From Gammaproteobacteria bacterium (GTDB taxonomy: Bacteria; Pseudomonadota; Gammaproteobacteria; Arenicellales; JAHEKD01): a DNA stretch of 10,077 bases. The notes below the pieces were generated by a model. That model was not told where the DNA came from, searched no databases, and saw nothing but the letters and a program-made list of their open reading frames with translations. Positions 1 to 7,183 of the stretch are shown one piece after another. The position numbers and the translations under genes were made by a program. The number at the start of each line of letters is the position of its first letter. The stretch's first letter is position 1. The stretch is taken from the NCBI GenBank assembly GCA_024638545.1, contig JAHEKD010000043.1, forward strand, positions 1 to 10,077. The letters are read 5' to 3'.

Positions 1-541
1 AGTACGCCATAATCAATGACAGCGGCGTGAATAATTCAGTGCCTGTTAAATACCAGCCAAGCAACAATCTCAGTGGATTATTAACAGATTCAGACAGCAC
101 ATCAATGAAAGGTTTGTCTTTAGTTCTGACGGGAGGGATATTATAAAAACAGCCCATTATCCAAAGTGCCAGCGCACAGTAGAAAAATTCAAGGTTAATC
201 GAAAATGCCAGCCCAAGTCCAATTATGGCCAGCGCTATCCACTCCAGATAACCGATGATCAAATTGACCTGGCCAGAAGGTACCGGGCGGTGCTTCTTAA
301 CCGGATGCAGGCGATCATATTTCGCGTCGAGGATCTCATTGATTACGTAATTGCTTGAGGCGACAAATCCTGTTGCTAAAATTCCAATCAGCATGGGCAG
401 AAGAATTGTTCCGATGCTTAGCGATCGGTCAAGGTAGAGCGCTACAATAATTCCCGGAACCATAAAAATATTCTTGAACCAGTGATCAAATCGAGCAATT
501 TTTATATACGGCAGCACTTGCTGAATAAATAGATTATTCAT
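1..541 (-). CDS. UbiA-family prenyltransferase (N-terminal 180 residues, runs off left edge)
   Basis: Integral membrane enzyme of the UbiA superfamily, which transfers a polyprenyl group from a diphosphate donor to an acceptor. Translating the minus strand from the ATG at 541 gives an uninterrupted frame to the window edge. The first Asp-rich motif is visible as NEILDAKYD (residues 68-76, with N68, D72 and D76), followed by HRPVPSG at 84-90. The second conserved region is RTKDKPFIDVLSESVNNPLR (139-158). Hydrophobic helices lie around residues 44-62, 94-116 and 117-135. The KD-P-DVLSES-NNP-R block is reminiscent of the branch related to decaprenyl-phosphate phosphoribosyltransferase rather than 4-hydroxybenzoate polyprenyltransferase (UbiA proper), but the acceptor cannot be read from the sequence. 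No strong ribosome binding site is seen before the ATG. It starts 19 bases after the small membrane gene that ends at 561, so the two are probably co-transcribed. The C-terminal part lies outside the window. Confidence 0.85.
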   Translation of the reverse strand, partial: MNNLFIQQVLPYIKIARFDHWFKNIFMVPGIIVALYLDRSLSIGTILLPMLIGILATGFVASSNYVINEILDAKYDRLHPVKKHRPVPSGQVNLIIGYLEWIALAIIGLGLAFSINLEFFYCALALWIMGCFYNIPPVRTKDKPFIDVLSESVNNPLRLLLGWYLTGTELFTPLSLIMAY

Positions 542-560
542 TTAACGGTCATTGTAAGTT

Positions 561-1053
561 TTAAAATATGGCAAAGAAAAAGCAATTGACAGAGCAAAAC
601 ACAACGCAGGGTAGCAAAAGTCGGCCTAAAATTACAGGATTAATTAATTTTTGGATCTGGTTGATTGAAATCAACCAGATCGGCAGCAGGTAGAGTAGAT
701 ATTTGAATTTCAGCATCCAGTAGTTATGCCCCATAAACCAGTGAATATACAGACCAAGGGAAATGATGAGAATTCCGTTGAGCAAATATTTATCGGCCTG
801 AAAAAGCATTAATAAGCATCCTGCAATCCCGAATCCTGCAGGAATAAGGCCGCTGATTAATAATGCCCACAGCAATGCCCTGGGAATGTATTTGCCTTCG
901 TAAAGCCAAAACAGCCAGGCAGAGACAGCCAAGCTGGAGCAGGCCCAGCAATTTGACTGTTTCGTAACCGGCACCAATAAACTGCGCAAGAATCGCAGCA
1001 AATGATGTCATAGTGCCAATTGTAGTCACACATAGTGTTGTTGCATTCAGCAT
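561..1053 (-). pseudogene. small hydrophobic membrane protein, reading frame apparently shifted by one base
   Basis: Two overlapping minus-strand frames together look like one protein of about 160 residues. The first starts at the ATG at 1053 and gives a plausible N-terminus with a hydrophobic stretch (FAAILAQFIGAGYETVKLLG), then turns into non-membrane-like sequence ending at 790. The second, ending at the TAA at 561-563, is strongly hydrophobic with about four possible helices (for example RALLWALLISGLIPAGFGIA, LLNGILIISLGLYIHWF and LKFKYLLYLLPIWLI), but its first ~22 residues are Cys-rich and look out of frame. Joining them needs the loss of one base (or gain of two) somewhere around 925-965. 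I do not recognise the family. The position directly upstream of the UbiA-like gene suggests a shared membrane-linked pathway. The shift may be a real mutation or a sequencing error. The alternative is an intact 146-residue protein from 1001, which I find less likely. Confidence 0.55.
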
Positions 1054-1216
1054 CAGTTATAATTTTGTCTCGGGCATAATTGGCGCAGGTTACAGATTTT
1101 GCCTTGTTCGTGTCAAGTGCGGACGCGCTTAATGGGAACCTGCTATATTTAGATGAGCAATCAGAATCAGATCATATGAAGGGAATTGCTACAGGACCTT
1201 TATCGAAGATTGAAAA

Positions 1217-1867
1217 ATGAACGCAATGAACAAGTTAAGACATTCTCAAAAGTATGGCTTGATCGACTTGCAAGGTAAGCCTGTCTCTGAAGAAGAGATA
1301 CAGTCTTTAAACAAGCAACTCGGCATCCTCCATCAAAATCACATGAACTATGTGGCTGCGATTTTGGTCCTTGCCTGTGGCGTGTCTTATCGCGTTATAA
1401 GTCTGGATTTTGAGATGGGCGTCGAACTGTTTGAAATAAGTATTAATATAGGCCTGTGGCTGGGCATGTTCACTGGATTCATGGCTAACGGTGATCGCCG
1501 TGCACGCCTGAAAATCTGCATCGTCAGCATTATTGTCAGCGCATCTTCGAGCGTATTCGCGGCGATGATAACCGTGCTATTTCTTGGATATATGGACAGC
1601 TGGATCATGAGTATCAATATCCTGGCGAGCGCGCTGGGAAGTATGTGGGTGCTAACCTGCTACGATGAAGTTAATCAGGCCCGCGAGGCTCTGAGATATA
1701 TCGATGACAAGCAGTTTGCCTTCTTTAACAGAGCCGCTGAACAGTTCGAGGAACTCGATTCCTTTCGCCTGGGAATCCAGGCACAGGGCAGAAGGCCATT
1801 AATCGGTGAATACTGGGCGATGCGAGAATGGATTCGCCTTAGAGCGAATTCAGAAAAACATAAATGA
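1217..1867 (+). CDS. hypothetical four-helix membrane protein with soluble C-terminal tail
   Basis: I do not recognise this 216-residue protein. It has a charged N-terminal segment (residues 1-42, including SEEEIQSLNKQ). Four likely membrane helices follow at about 43-62, 71-90, 99-124 and 128-148. The C-terminal tail of about 68 charged and aromatic residues (Glu/Arg/Trp-rich near EYWAMREWIRLR, 198-209) is probably cytoplasmic. A basic loop (GDRRARLK, 92-99) between helices 2 and 3 suggests that side faces the cytoplasm. The start at 1217 has only a weak purine-rich stretch ahead of it (GAAGATTGAAAA), and a second ATG three codons later is possible. It stands 163 bases from the divergent membrane gene on the left and 43 bases before the GST-like start on the right, so it may share a transcript with the latter. 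No enzyme motif is visible. Confidence 0.7.
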   Translation: MNAMNKLRHSQKYGLIDLQGKPVSEEEIQSLNKQLGILHQNHMNYVAAILVLACGVSYRVISLDFEMGVELFEISINIGLWLGMFTGFMANGDRRARLKICIVSIIVSASSSVFAAMITVLFLGYMDSWIMSINILASALGSMWVLTCYDEVNQAREALRYIDDKQFAFFNRAAEQFEELDSFRLGIQAQGRRPLIGEYWAMREWIRLRANSEKHK

Positions 1868-1900
1868 CTCTGCTGAAGCTATATTCTGTGGACAGAACAA

Positions 1901-1905
1901 AAGGA
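1901..1905 (+). promoter_or_regulatory. ribosome binding site deciding the GST-like start
   Basis: AAGGA lies five bases before the ATG at 1911. This supports 1911 as the start over the in-frame ATG at 1806, which would lie inside the preceding gene and add 35 residues with no family resemblance. Confidence 0.6.
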
Positions 1906-1910
1906 AAATA

Positions 1911-2636
1911 ATGCTGACTTTATATCAATTTCCGATTTCCCATTTTTGCGAAAAGGTAAGATGGGCGCTCGATTATAAAAATCTTGATCACACGAGAGTC
2001 AATGTGCTTCCAGGGCTCCACCTGGCAAAAATGAAAAAGCTGGCAGGTAATAGCCATGTGCCTGTGCTCAAACACAACGATCATGCCGTGCAGGGCTCAG
2101 CAAAAATAATTGACTATCTCGACAACGTTTTTACTCATAAGAATCTTACTCCGGATGAGCATGAGTTAAAACTGAAAGCCAGTGAATGGGAAAAATTTGC
2201 GGATAATCGAATCGGGCCTCAGGTCAGGCTGGTTGTCTACCATATAATGCTTGACTATCCGGAGATTGTGATTCCAATGTTTACGCAGGACGGCCCATTC
2301 TACGGGCCATTTCTAATGAAAAGGATATTTCCGTCTATGCAGAAAAAAATGCGGGAGTATATGAAAATTGACGCCAGCACCGCCGCAAAATCTAATGCTG
2401 ACCTGCTTGAATCCGTCGATAATCTTGCCAGTCATTATGCACAACATCAATTTATGGTAGGCGATAATTTTGGTCGGGCAGATATAACGGCAGCTGCACT
2501 ACTGGCGCCAATTGTGATGCCTGATAATTACGGTGTGAATTGGCCGAATGAAATACCGCAGCGTTTGCTAGAGTTTTCATCTCAATTCGACGGCAAGCTG
2601 GATTGGCTGAGAGGGTTTTACCAGCATTACAGGTAG
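1911..2636 (+). CDS. glutathione S-transferase family protein
   Basis: The protein of 241 residues has a thioredoxin-like N-terminal domain and a helical C-terminal domain, as in cytosolic glutathione S-transferases. The N-terminus MLTLYQFPISHFCEKVRWAL fits the GST beta1-alpha1 pattern (Y-x4-S-x2-C-x-KVR-W-AL). Ser10 and Cys13 are candidate catalytic residues. The conserved cis-proline is Pro51 in SHVPVL. The usual glutathione-contacting ES pair is replaced by QGSAKI (61-66), with Ser63 kept. The C-terminal domain has the helix N-cap motif GRADITAAALLAP, with Asp191. The insert at about 115-150 is longer than in small bacterial GSTs. Substrate and physiological role cannot be read from the sequence, and binding of glutathione is inferred from the fold. 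It ends 162 bases before the convergent lpxH stop. Confidence 0.85.
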   Translation: MLTLYQFPISHFCEKVRWALDYKNLDHTRVNVLPGLHLAKMKKLAGNSHVPVLKHNDHAVQGSAKIIDYLDNVFTHKNLTPDEHELKLKASEWEKFADNRIGPQVRLVVYHIMLDYPEIVIPMFTQDGPFYGPFLMKRIFPSMQKKMREYMKIDASTAAKSNADLLESVDNLASHYAQHQFMVGDNFGRADITAAALLAPIVMPDNYGVNWPNEIPQRLLEFSSQFDGKLDWLRGFYQHYR

Positions 2637-2786
2637 CTGACAAACGCTGAGGCCAGTGAAAAATATCAGCCAGAAATGAATTGAAGCCTGCTTGATGCCG
2701 GCGTTGTTGGCACGCAGCAGTAATGATTTCCGAATTTCGGGATCCAGACCCGCAATTATTGTTTTATGGTCAGTATCACAAATCAT
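2577..2786 (-). pseudogene. remnant of a membrane fatty-acid desaturase (N-terminal fragment)
   Basis: A minus-strand frame of 70 codons from the ATG at 2786, beginning 12 bases past the lpxH stop on the same strand. It contains DHKTIIAGLDPEIRKSLLLR followed by ANNAGIKQASIHFWLIFF. This recalls, from memory, the amphipathic N-terminus and first helix of proteobacterial membrane desaturases (L-x-P-x-x-R-x-x-L-x-x-R-(S/A)-x-x-x-G-(L/I)-x-x-x-x-x-H). The likeness ends near position 2640, where the frame enters the antisense of the GST gene, and it stops at 2577. None of the histidine boxes of a functional desaturase is present. I read it as a gene start left by deletion or by replacement with the GST region. 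It could instead be an unrelated short open frame, since no ribosome binding site is evident. Confidence 0.45.
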
Positions 2787-2798
2787 CAAAATAGCAGG

Positions 2799-3518
2799 TT
2801 AATGATGAACAAGATCGAATCCATTTTTATCAACTTTAAGATAGCTTATACCCTGGTCCCAGTCACCGAGTACGATTCTTTGTCTGGGTTTTTTGTTAAC
2901 ACAATAATCATGAACAGCTGGCCGATGAGTATGTCCGTGGATCAAAATATCAATATCGTGATCAATGAAAGTTTGCTTTATTGAGTCCTGGTTCACATCC
3001 ATAATTTCAGATGGTTTGTAACTGCTTCCACTCATTTGTCTCATTTGTGAAGCCATTGCCAGGCGTTCATCAATACTTTTAGATAACACTGACTTTTGCC
3101 ACTGTGGGTCACGCGTCAGCAGACGAAACTTCTGGTGTTCAATATCATCGCTGCAAAGGTCATCACCGTGTTTGAGCAGGCAGCGTTTTTCCCCAAGCTC
3201 AATCATTGCCGGATCATCAAGTAGCTTTACCCCGGTGGCTTCGCTGAATCCTGTGCCAACCAGAAAGTCACGATTGCCATGCATAAAATAGACCGTGTTT
3301 AGTTTGTTAGTCAACCGTCTGAGTGTTTCAAGATGCGGGCTGTAACCAAGTTTGTCGGCACCGTCATCGCCAATCCAGAAGTCGAAGTAGTCGCCAAGAA
3401 TATAAAGCGTAACACTTTTGCCATGCAGTTGTGAGGCTATAAACTCGTCAAGATACTCGTTCGCATCGCTGCCTCGTGGCTGAAGATGAACATCAGAGAT
3501 GAAAAATACTGCTTGCAT
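2799..3518 (-). CDS. lpxH: UDP-2,3-diacylglucosamine diphosphatase (LpxH)
   Basis: LpxH is the peripheral inner-membrane metallophosphoesterase of lipid A synthesis. It hydrolyses UDP-2,3-diacylglucosamine to lipid X and UMP. The 239 residues match the usual length of about 240. The two-metal site motifs are all visible: DVHL (Asp9, His11), GDYFDFWIGDD (Asp43), GNRDF (Asn82), KHGDDLC (His117) and HGHTHRP (His196, His198). The aromatic and acidic residues after GDYFD are typical of LpxH and separate it from general phosphoesterases. The start at 3518 puts the first strand (MQAVFFISDVHL) at the usual distance, although no clear ribosome binding site precedes it. The gene is divergent from ilvI across a 113-base spacer and is convergent with the GST-like gene. 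Its presence implies an outer membrane containing lipopolysaccharide. Confidence 0.96.
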   Translation of the reverse strand: MQAVFFISDVHLQPRGSDANEYLDEFIASQLHGKSVTLYILGDYFDFWIGDDGADKLGYSPHLETLRRLTNKLNTVYFMHGNRDFLVGTGFSEATGVKLLDDPAMIELGEKRCLLKHGDDLCSDDIEHQKFRLLTRDPQWQKSVLSKSIDERLAMASQMRQMSGSSYKPSEIMDVNQDSIKQTFIDHDIDILIHGHTHRPAVHDYCVNKKPRQRIVLGDWDQGISYLKVDKNGFDLVHH

Positions 3519-3549
3519 GGATATATTTGCTTTGTTTTTAAATATTTAA

Positions 3550-3582
3550 GGCCACTAATAGCTTTGCATGGATTATTAGGCC
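3550..3582. promoter_or_regulatory. imperfect dyad over the ilvI -35 box (possible operator)
   Basis: GGCCACTAATA at 3550-3560 is mirrored by TATTAGGCC at 3574-3582, with two extra bases in the left arm. The 13-base centre contains the proposed -35 hexamer TTGCAT. The position suits a repressor or activator site acting on ilvI, or on the divergent lpxH. The binding protein is unknown and this is inference from symmetry and position only. Confidence 0.4.
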
Positions 3583-3591
3583 GTTTATACT
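3564..3591 (+). promoter_or_regulatory. sigma70-like promoter for ilvIH
   Basis: TTGCAT (3564-3569) and TATACT (3586-3591) are separated by 16 bases, close to the sigma70 consensus. Transcription would begin near 3598, leaving a leader of about 35 bases before the TTG start. That is too short for the peptide-attenuator leader used by some ilv operons, so control here would be at initiation. Confidence 0.6.
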
Positions 3592-3621
3592 ACACTGTCT
3601 TTTATTTATCCATGATCTTTT

Positions 3622-3626
3622 GAGGT
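3622..3626 (+). promoter_or_regulatory. ribosome binding site deciding the ilvI TTG start
   Basis: GAGGT lies five bases before the TTG at 3632. An upstream in-frame TTG at 3620 overlaps this site and so cannot use it. Confidence 0.65.
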
Positions 3627-3631
3627 GTACT

Positions 3632-5365
3632 TTGGAACTCACAGGTGCTGAAATCACCATTAGGTGCTTACGGGATGAAGGTGTTGAATACATCTTCGGT
3701 TATCCCGGCGGGGCTGCATTACATATTTATGACGCACTGCATCGGCAGCAAGAGGTTATGCACATTCTGGTTCGTCACGAGCAAGGTGCAACACATGCTG
3801 CAGATGGTTATGCTCGCTCCACGGGCAAGCCTGGTGTGGTACTGGTGACCTCGGGCCCAGGGGTCACTAACACTGTGACTGGAATCGCAACTGCCTATAT
3901 GGATTCAATTCCAATGGTCGTGATTACAGGTCAGGTGCCCAGCAACGTAATTGGACAGGATGCGTTTCAGGAGGTCGACACAGTCGGTGTCACAAGACCA
4001 TGCGTCAAACATAACTTTCTGGTCAAAGACATCACCAAGCTGGCTGAAACAATTAAAAAAGCATTTCACATTGCCACGACCGGTAAGCCAGGACCGGTCG
4101 TCGTGGATATACCAAAGGATATCACGGCGCAAAAAACGGAGTACATTTATCCGGACTCGGTGAATATACGTTCTTACCAACCCACGCGGCGCGGACACCC
4201 CAAACAGATTAAAAAAGCAGTTCAGGCCTTACTAACCGCGCAGAGACCGGTTATCTATACTGGCGGTGGTATCATCTTGGGTGACGCACATGAAGAACTG
4301 ACAGAACTGGTCAGGCTGTTGGGTTACCCTTGTACAAATACACTTATGGGACTTGGGGGTTATCCTGCCACTGATCCGCTGTTTATAGGCATGCTGGGCA
4401 TGCATGGCACCTACGAATCCAACATGGCAATGCACGATTGCGATGTTTTGCTTGCAGTGGGCGCAAGGTTCGACGACAGGGTTACCGGTGAATTAGCAAA
4501 ATTCTGTCCCTATGCCAAGATTATTCATGTCGATGTTGACCCATCCTCGATTAGTAAGAATGTGCCTGCTTCTATTCCGGTGGTAGGTGAGGCAAAATTA
4601 ATTTTAAAGGAAATGATTGAATCGGTGAAAGCGTCAGAGCTGAAACCCGATGATGCCGCCATTAAAAACTGGTGGCAGACCATTGATAAGTGGCGTGCGT
4701 TGGATTCGTTCGGCTACGATCAAAGTGACGAGGTGATCAAACCTCAGTATGTGGTGGAAAAGCTCTATGAGCTGACCCAAGGCGATGCTTTTGTCACCTC
4801 TGATGTCGGTCAGCATCAAATGTTTGCAGCACAGTTTTACAAATTCGATTATCCCCGGCGCTGGATCAACTCGGGCGGGCTGGGCACCATGGGATTTGGC
4901 TTGCCAGCTGCTATGGGTGTGCAGCTTGCGCATCCGGATGCGACTGTCGCTACTATTACCGGTGAAGGCAGTATTGTCATGTGTATCCAGGAGCTTTCAA
5001 CCTGTTTGCAATATGATCTGCCTATTAACGTGATAAATTTGAATAACCGCTACCTTGGTATGGTCAGACAGTGGCAGGAATTCTTCTATGAACGTCGCTA
5101 CTCGCACTCTTACATGGATGCGTTGCCGGATTTTGTCAAGCTGGCTGAAAGTTTCGGTCACGTTGGCCTTCGAATTGATAAGCCAGGTGACGTTGAGGAC
5201 GCATTAAAACAGGCTATTGCGGATACCGGGCGGCTCTATTTTATGGATTTTGTGACGGATCAAACTGAAAATGTTTATCCAATGATTGCTGCAGGAAAAG
5301 GTCATCACGAGATGCATCTCAAACCGGACAAAGTAGATGCGCACGATCAAAGGGAGCTGGCCTGA
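3632..5365 (+). CDS. ilvI: acetolactate (acetohydroxyacid) synthase, large catalytic subunit
   Basis: This thiamine-diphosphate enzyme condenses two pyruvates to acetolactate, or pyruvate with 2-oxobutyrate to acetohydroxybutyrate. It is the first common step of valine, leucine and isoleucine synthesis. From a TTG start at 3632 the protein is 577 residues and begins MELTGAEITIRCL, matching the N-terminus of the family. The catalytic glutamate is Glu50 in RHEQGA. FGYPGG (22-27) and the FAD-region block GARFDDRVTG are present. The thiamine/Mg motif reads GEGS followed by LNNRYLGMVRQWQ. The usual first Asp is Glu here, a variant I recall from other proteobacterial IlvI proteins. The block RRGHPKQIKKA is also typical. 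The ilvI name is by likeness to E. coli IlvI, and some annotators would write ilvB. It overlaps ilvH by one base (TGATG), indicating translational coupling. Confidence 0.95.
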   Translation: MELTGAEITIRCLRDEGVEYIFGYPGGAALHIYDALHRQQEVMHILVRHEQGATHAADGYARSTGKPGVVLVTSGPGVTNTVTGIATAYMDSIPMVVITGQVPSNVIGQDAFQEVDTVGVTRPCVKHNFLVKDITKLAETIKKAFHIATTGKPGPVVVDIPKDITAQKTEYIYPDSVNIRSYQPTRRGHPKQIKKAVQALLTAQRPVIYTGGGIILGDAHEELTELVRLLGYPCTNTLMGLGGYPATDPLFIGMLGMHGTYESNMAMHDCDVLLAVGARFDDRVTGELAKFCPYAKIIHVDVDPSSISKNVPASIPVVGEAKLILKEMIESVKASELKPDDAAIKNWWQTIDKWRALDSFGYDQSDEVIKPQYVVEKLYELTQGDAFVTSDVGQHQMFAAQFYKFDYPRRWINSGGLGTMGFGLPAAMGVQLAHPDATVATITGEGSIVMCIQELSTCLQYDLPINVINLNNRYLGMVRQWQEFFYERRYSHSYMDALPDFVKLAESFGHVGLRIDKPGDVEDALKQAIADTGRLYFMDFVTDQTENVYPMIAAGKGHHEMHLKPDKVDAHDQRELA

Positions 5366-5859
5366 TGAGACATGTCATATCCATAGTGATGGAAAACGAA
5401 CCGGGCGCATTATCGCGGGTTTCAGGACTATTTTCAGCGCGCGGCTATAATATTGAATCACTGATTGTTGCGCCAACGGAAGACCATACACTGTCGCGCA
5501 TGACTCTGGTGACCAGTGGGTCAGACAGTGTCATCGAGCAAATCACCAAGCAGCTTAACAAGCTTATAGAAGTTGTTAAGCTTCAGGATCTGACGGAAAA
5601 TCGATTCATTGAACGTGAAATGATGCTCATAAAAGTCAAGGCTCATGAGAACACAACCCGTGAGGAAATGATGCGCCTGTCAGAGATATTCAGGGGCCGG
5701 ATTATTGACGTGACTGATACGGTTTACACGATTGAGCTGACCGGAAACAGCAACAAGATTGACTCGTTCCTTGAGGCGCTCGGCGAAAAGAATATTATTG
5801 AGGTTGTGCGTACCGGCGTGTCCGGAATAGCACGTGGGAATCGCTCCCTGAAAATTTAG
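5365..5859 (+). CDS. ilvH: acetolactate synthase, small regulatory subunit
   Basis: Regulatory partner of the large subunit encoded just upstream. It activates catalysis and confers feedback inhibition by valine. The 164 residues match E. coli IlvH in length. The N-terminal ACT domain starts MRHVISIVMENEPGALSRVS, and the C-terminal domain follows from about residue 85. Residues linked to valine binding in E. coli IlvH (Asn11, Gly14, Ser17 and Asn29) are all conserved, in ENEPGALSR and GYNIESL. This enzyme is therefore predicted to be valine-sensitive, which is an inference. The segment EREMMLIKVKA and the end of the protein (TGVSGIARG) also match the family. The ATG overlaps the ilvI stop in TGATG. 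The gene is followed by 159 bases containing a possible promoter for ilvC. Confidence 0.96.
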   Translation: MRHVISIVMENEPGALSRVSGLFSARGYNIESLIVAPTEDHTLSRMTLVTSGSDSVIEQITKQLNKLIEVVKLQDLTENRFIEREMMLIKVKAHENTTREEMMRLSEIFRGRIIDVTDTVYTIELTGNSNKIDSFLEALGEKNIIEVVRTGVSGIARGNRSLKI

Positions 5860-5963
5860 AATGCGGGTTCATCCTGGTATAGTCCCTCTCTGGATTTTAC
5901 TGAAAAACATTTTACAACCGGCACCTAACGTGCTTATTTCCCGAATCATCATTCAGGCTGGCG

Positions 5964-5969
5964 TATACT
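5964..5969 (+). promoter_or_regulatory. candidate -10 box of an ilvC promoter
   Basis: TATACT lies about 50 bases before the ilvC start, in the AT-rich gap after ilvH. It sits between short inverted arms CTGG (5958-5961) and CCAG (5972-5975), with ATCAT and ATGAT further out. No good -35 hexamer is found at 16-18 bases, so the promoter would need an activator or is not real. ilvC may also be read through from ilvIH. Confidence 0.35.
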
Positions 5970-5979
5970 TTCCAGATGA

Positions 5980-7044
<1,065 letters not shown>

Positions 7045-7080
7045 CCTGTATTGAACAGCGCAGTTTCTAATCAGGAATCA

Positions 7081-7139
7081 GGGACAGACCGCGCTTTTTT
7101 GTAGAAAGAGCGTGGTTTGACCCCAATAACCCTGTCCCC
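7081..7139. repeat. REP-like palindromic element between ilvC and psd
   Basis: Bases 7081-7100 and 7104-7123 form a long hairpin with a three-base loop (GTA). Counting G-T wobbles, 19 of 20 positions pair, the exception being A7084 opposite A7120. The left arm opens with GGGACAGACC. A second copy of the arm end, CTGTCCC at 7132-7138, can also pair with GGGACAG at 7081-7087. This nested layout resembles the REP/BIME family with a GGGACAGACC-type arm that I know from many gammaproteobacteria, where copies are spread by RAYT transposases. No T-run follows the stem, so it is not a standard terminator, though it may protect the ilvC mRNA end. Only one copy is in this window, so its repeated nature is inferred. 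Confidence 0.6.
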
Positions 7140-7166
7140 ATTACACCTAAGCACCGCATAACCCAG

Positions 7167-7173
7167 GGAGGAG
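7167..7173 (+). promoter_or_regulatory. ribosome binding site of psd
   Basis: GGAGGAG with ten bases before the ATG at 7184. The match to the 16S rRNA end is strong but the spacing is longer than ideal. Confidence 0.5.
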
Positions 7174-7183
7174 AATTCATCTA

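Noticed and set aside
1806..1910. 35-residue N-terminal extension of the GST-like protein
   Set aside because: It overlaps the previous gene, has no ribosome binding site and matches no GST. The ATG at 1911 has AAGGA five bases upstream.
2766..2984. Plus-strand open frame of 72 codons
   Set aside because: It is antisense to the conserved C-terminal part of lpxH and has no protein-like features.
4968..4979. GEGS in place of GDGS in the thiamine/Mg motif of IlvI as a possible active-site defect
   Set aside because: I recall the same Glu in other proteobacterial IlvI proteins, and the rest of the motif is intact, so it is a family variant.
5552..5582. Perfect 10-base inverted repeat (AGCTTAACAA / TTGTTAAGCT) with an 11-base loop
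   Set aside because: It lies inside ilvH where the protein (QLNKLIEVVKL) follows the family. It arises from repeated Leu/Lys/Asn codons, and there is no T-run or regulatory context.
7045..7183. Rho-independent terminator after ilvC
   Set aside because: The hairpin there is not followed by a run of T. The T-run is inside its left arm, so it is better described as a REP-like palindrome.
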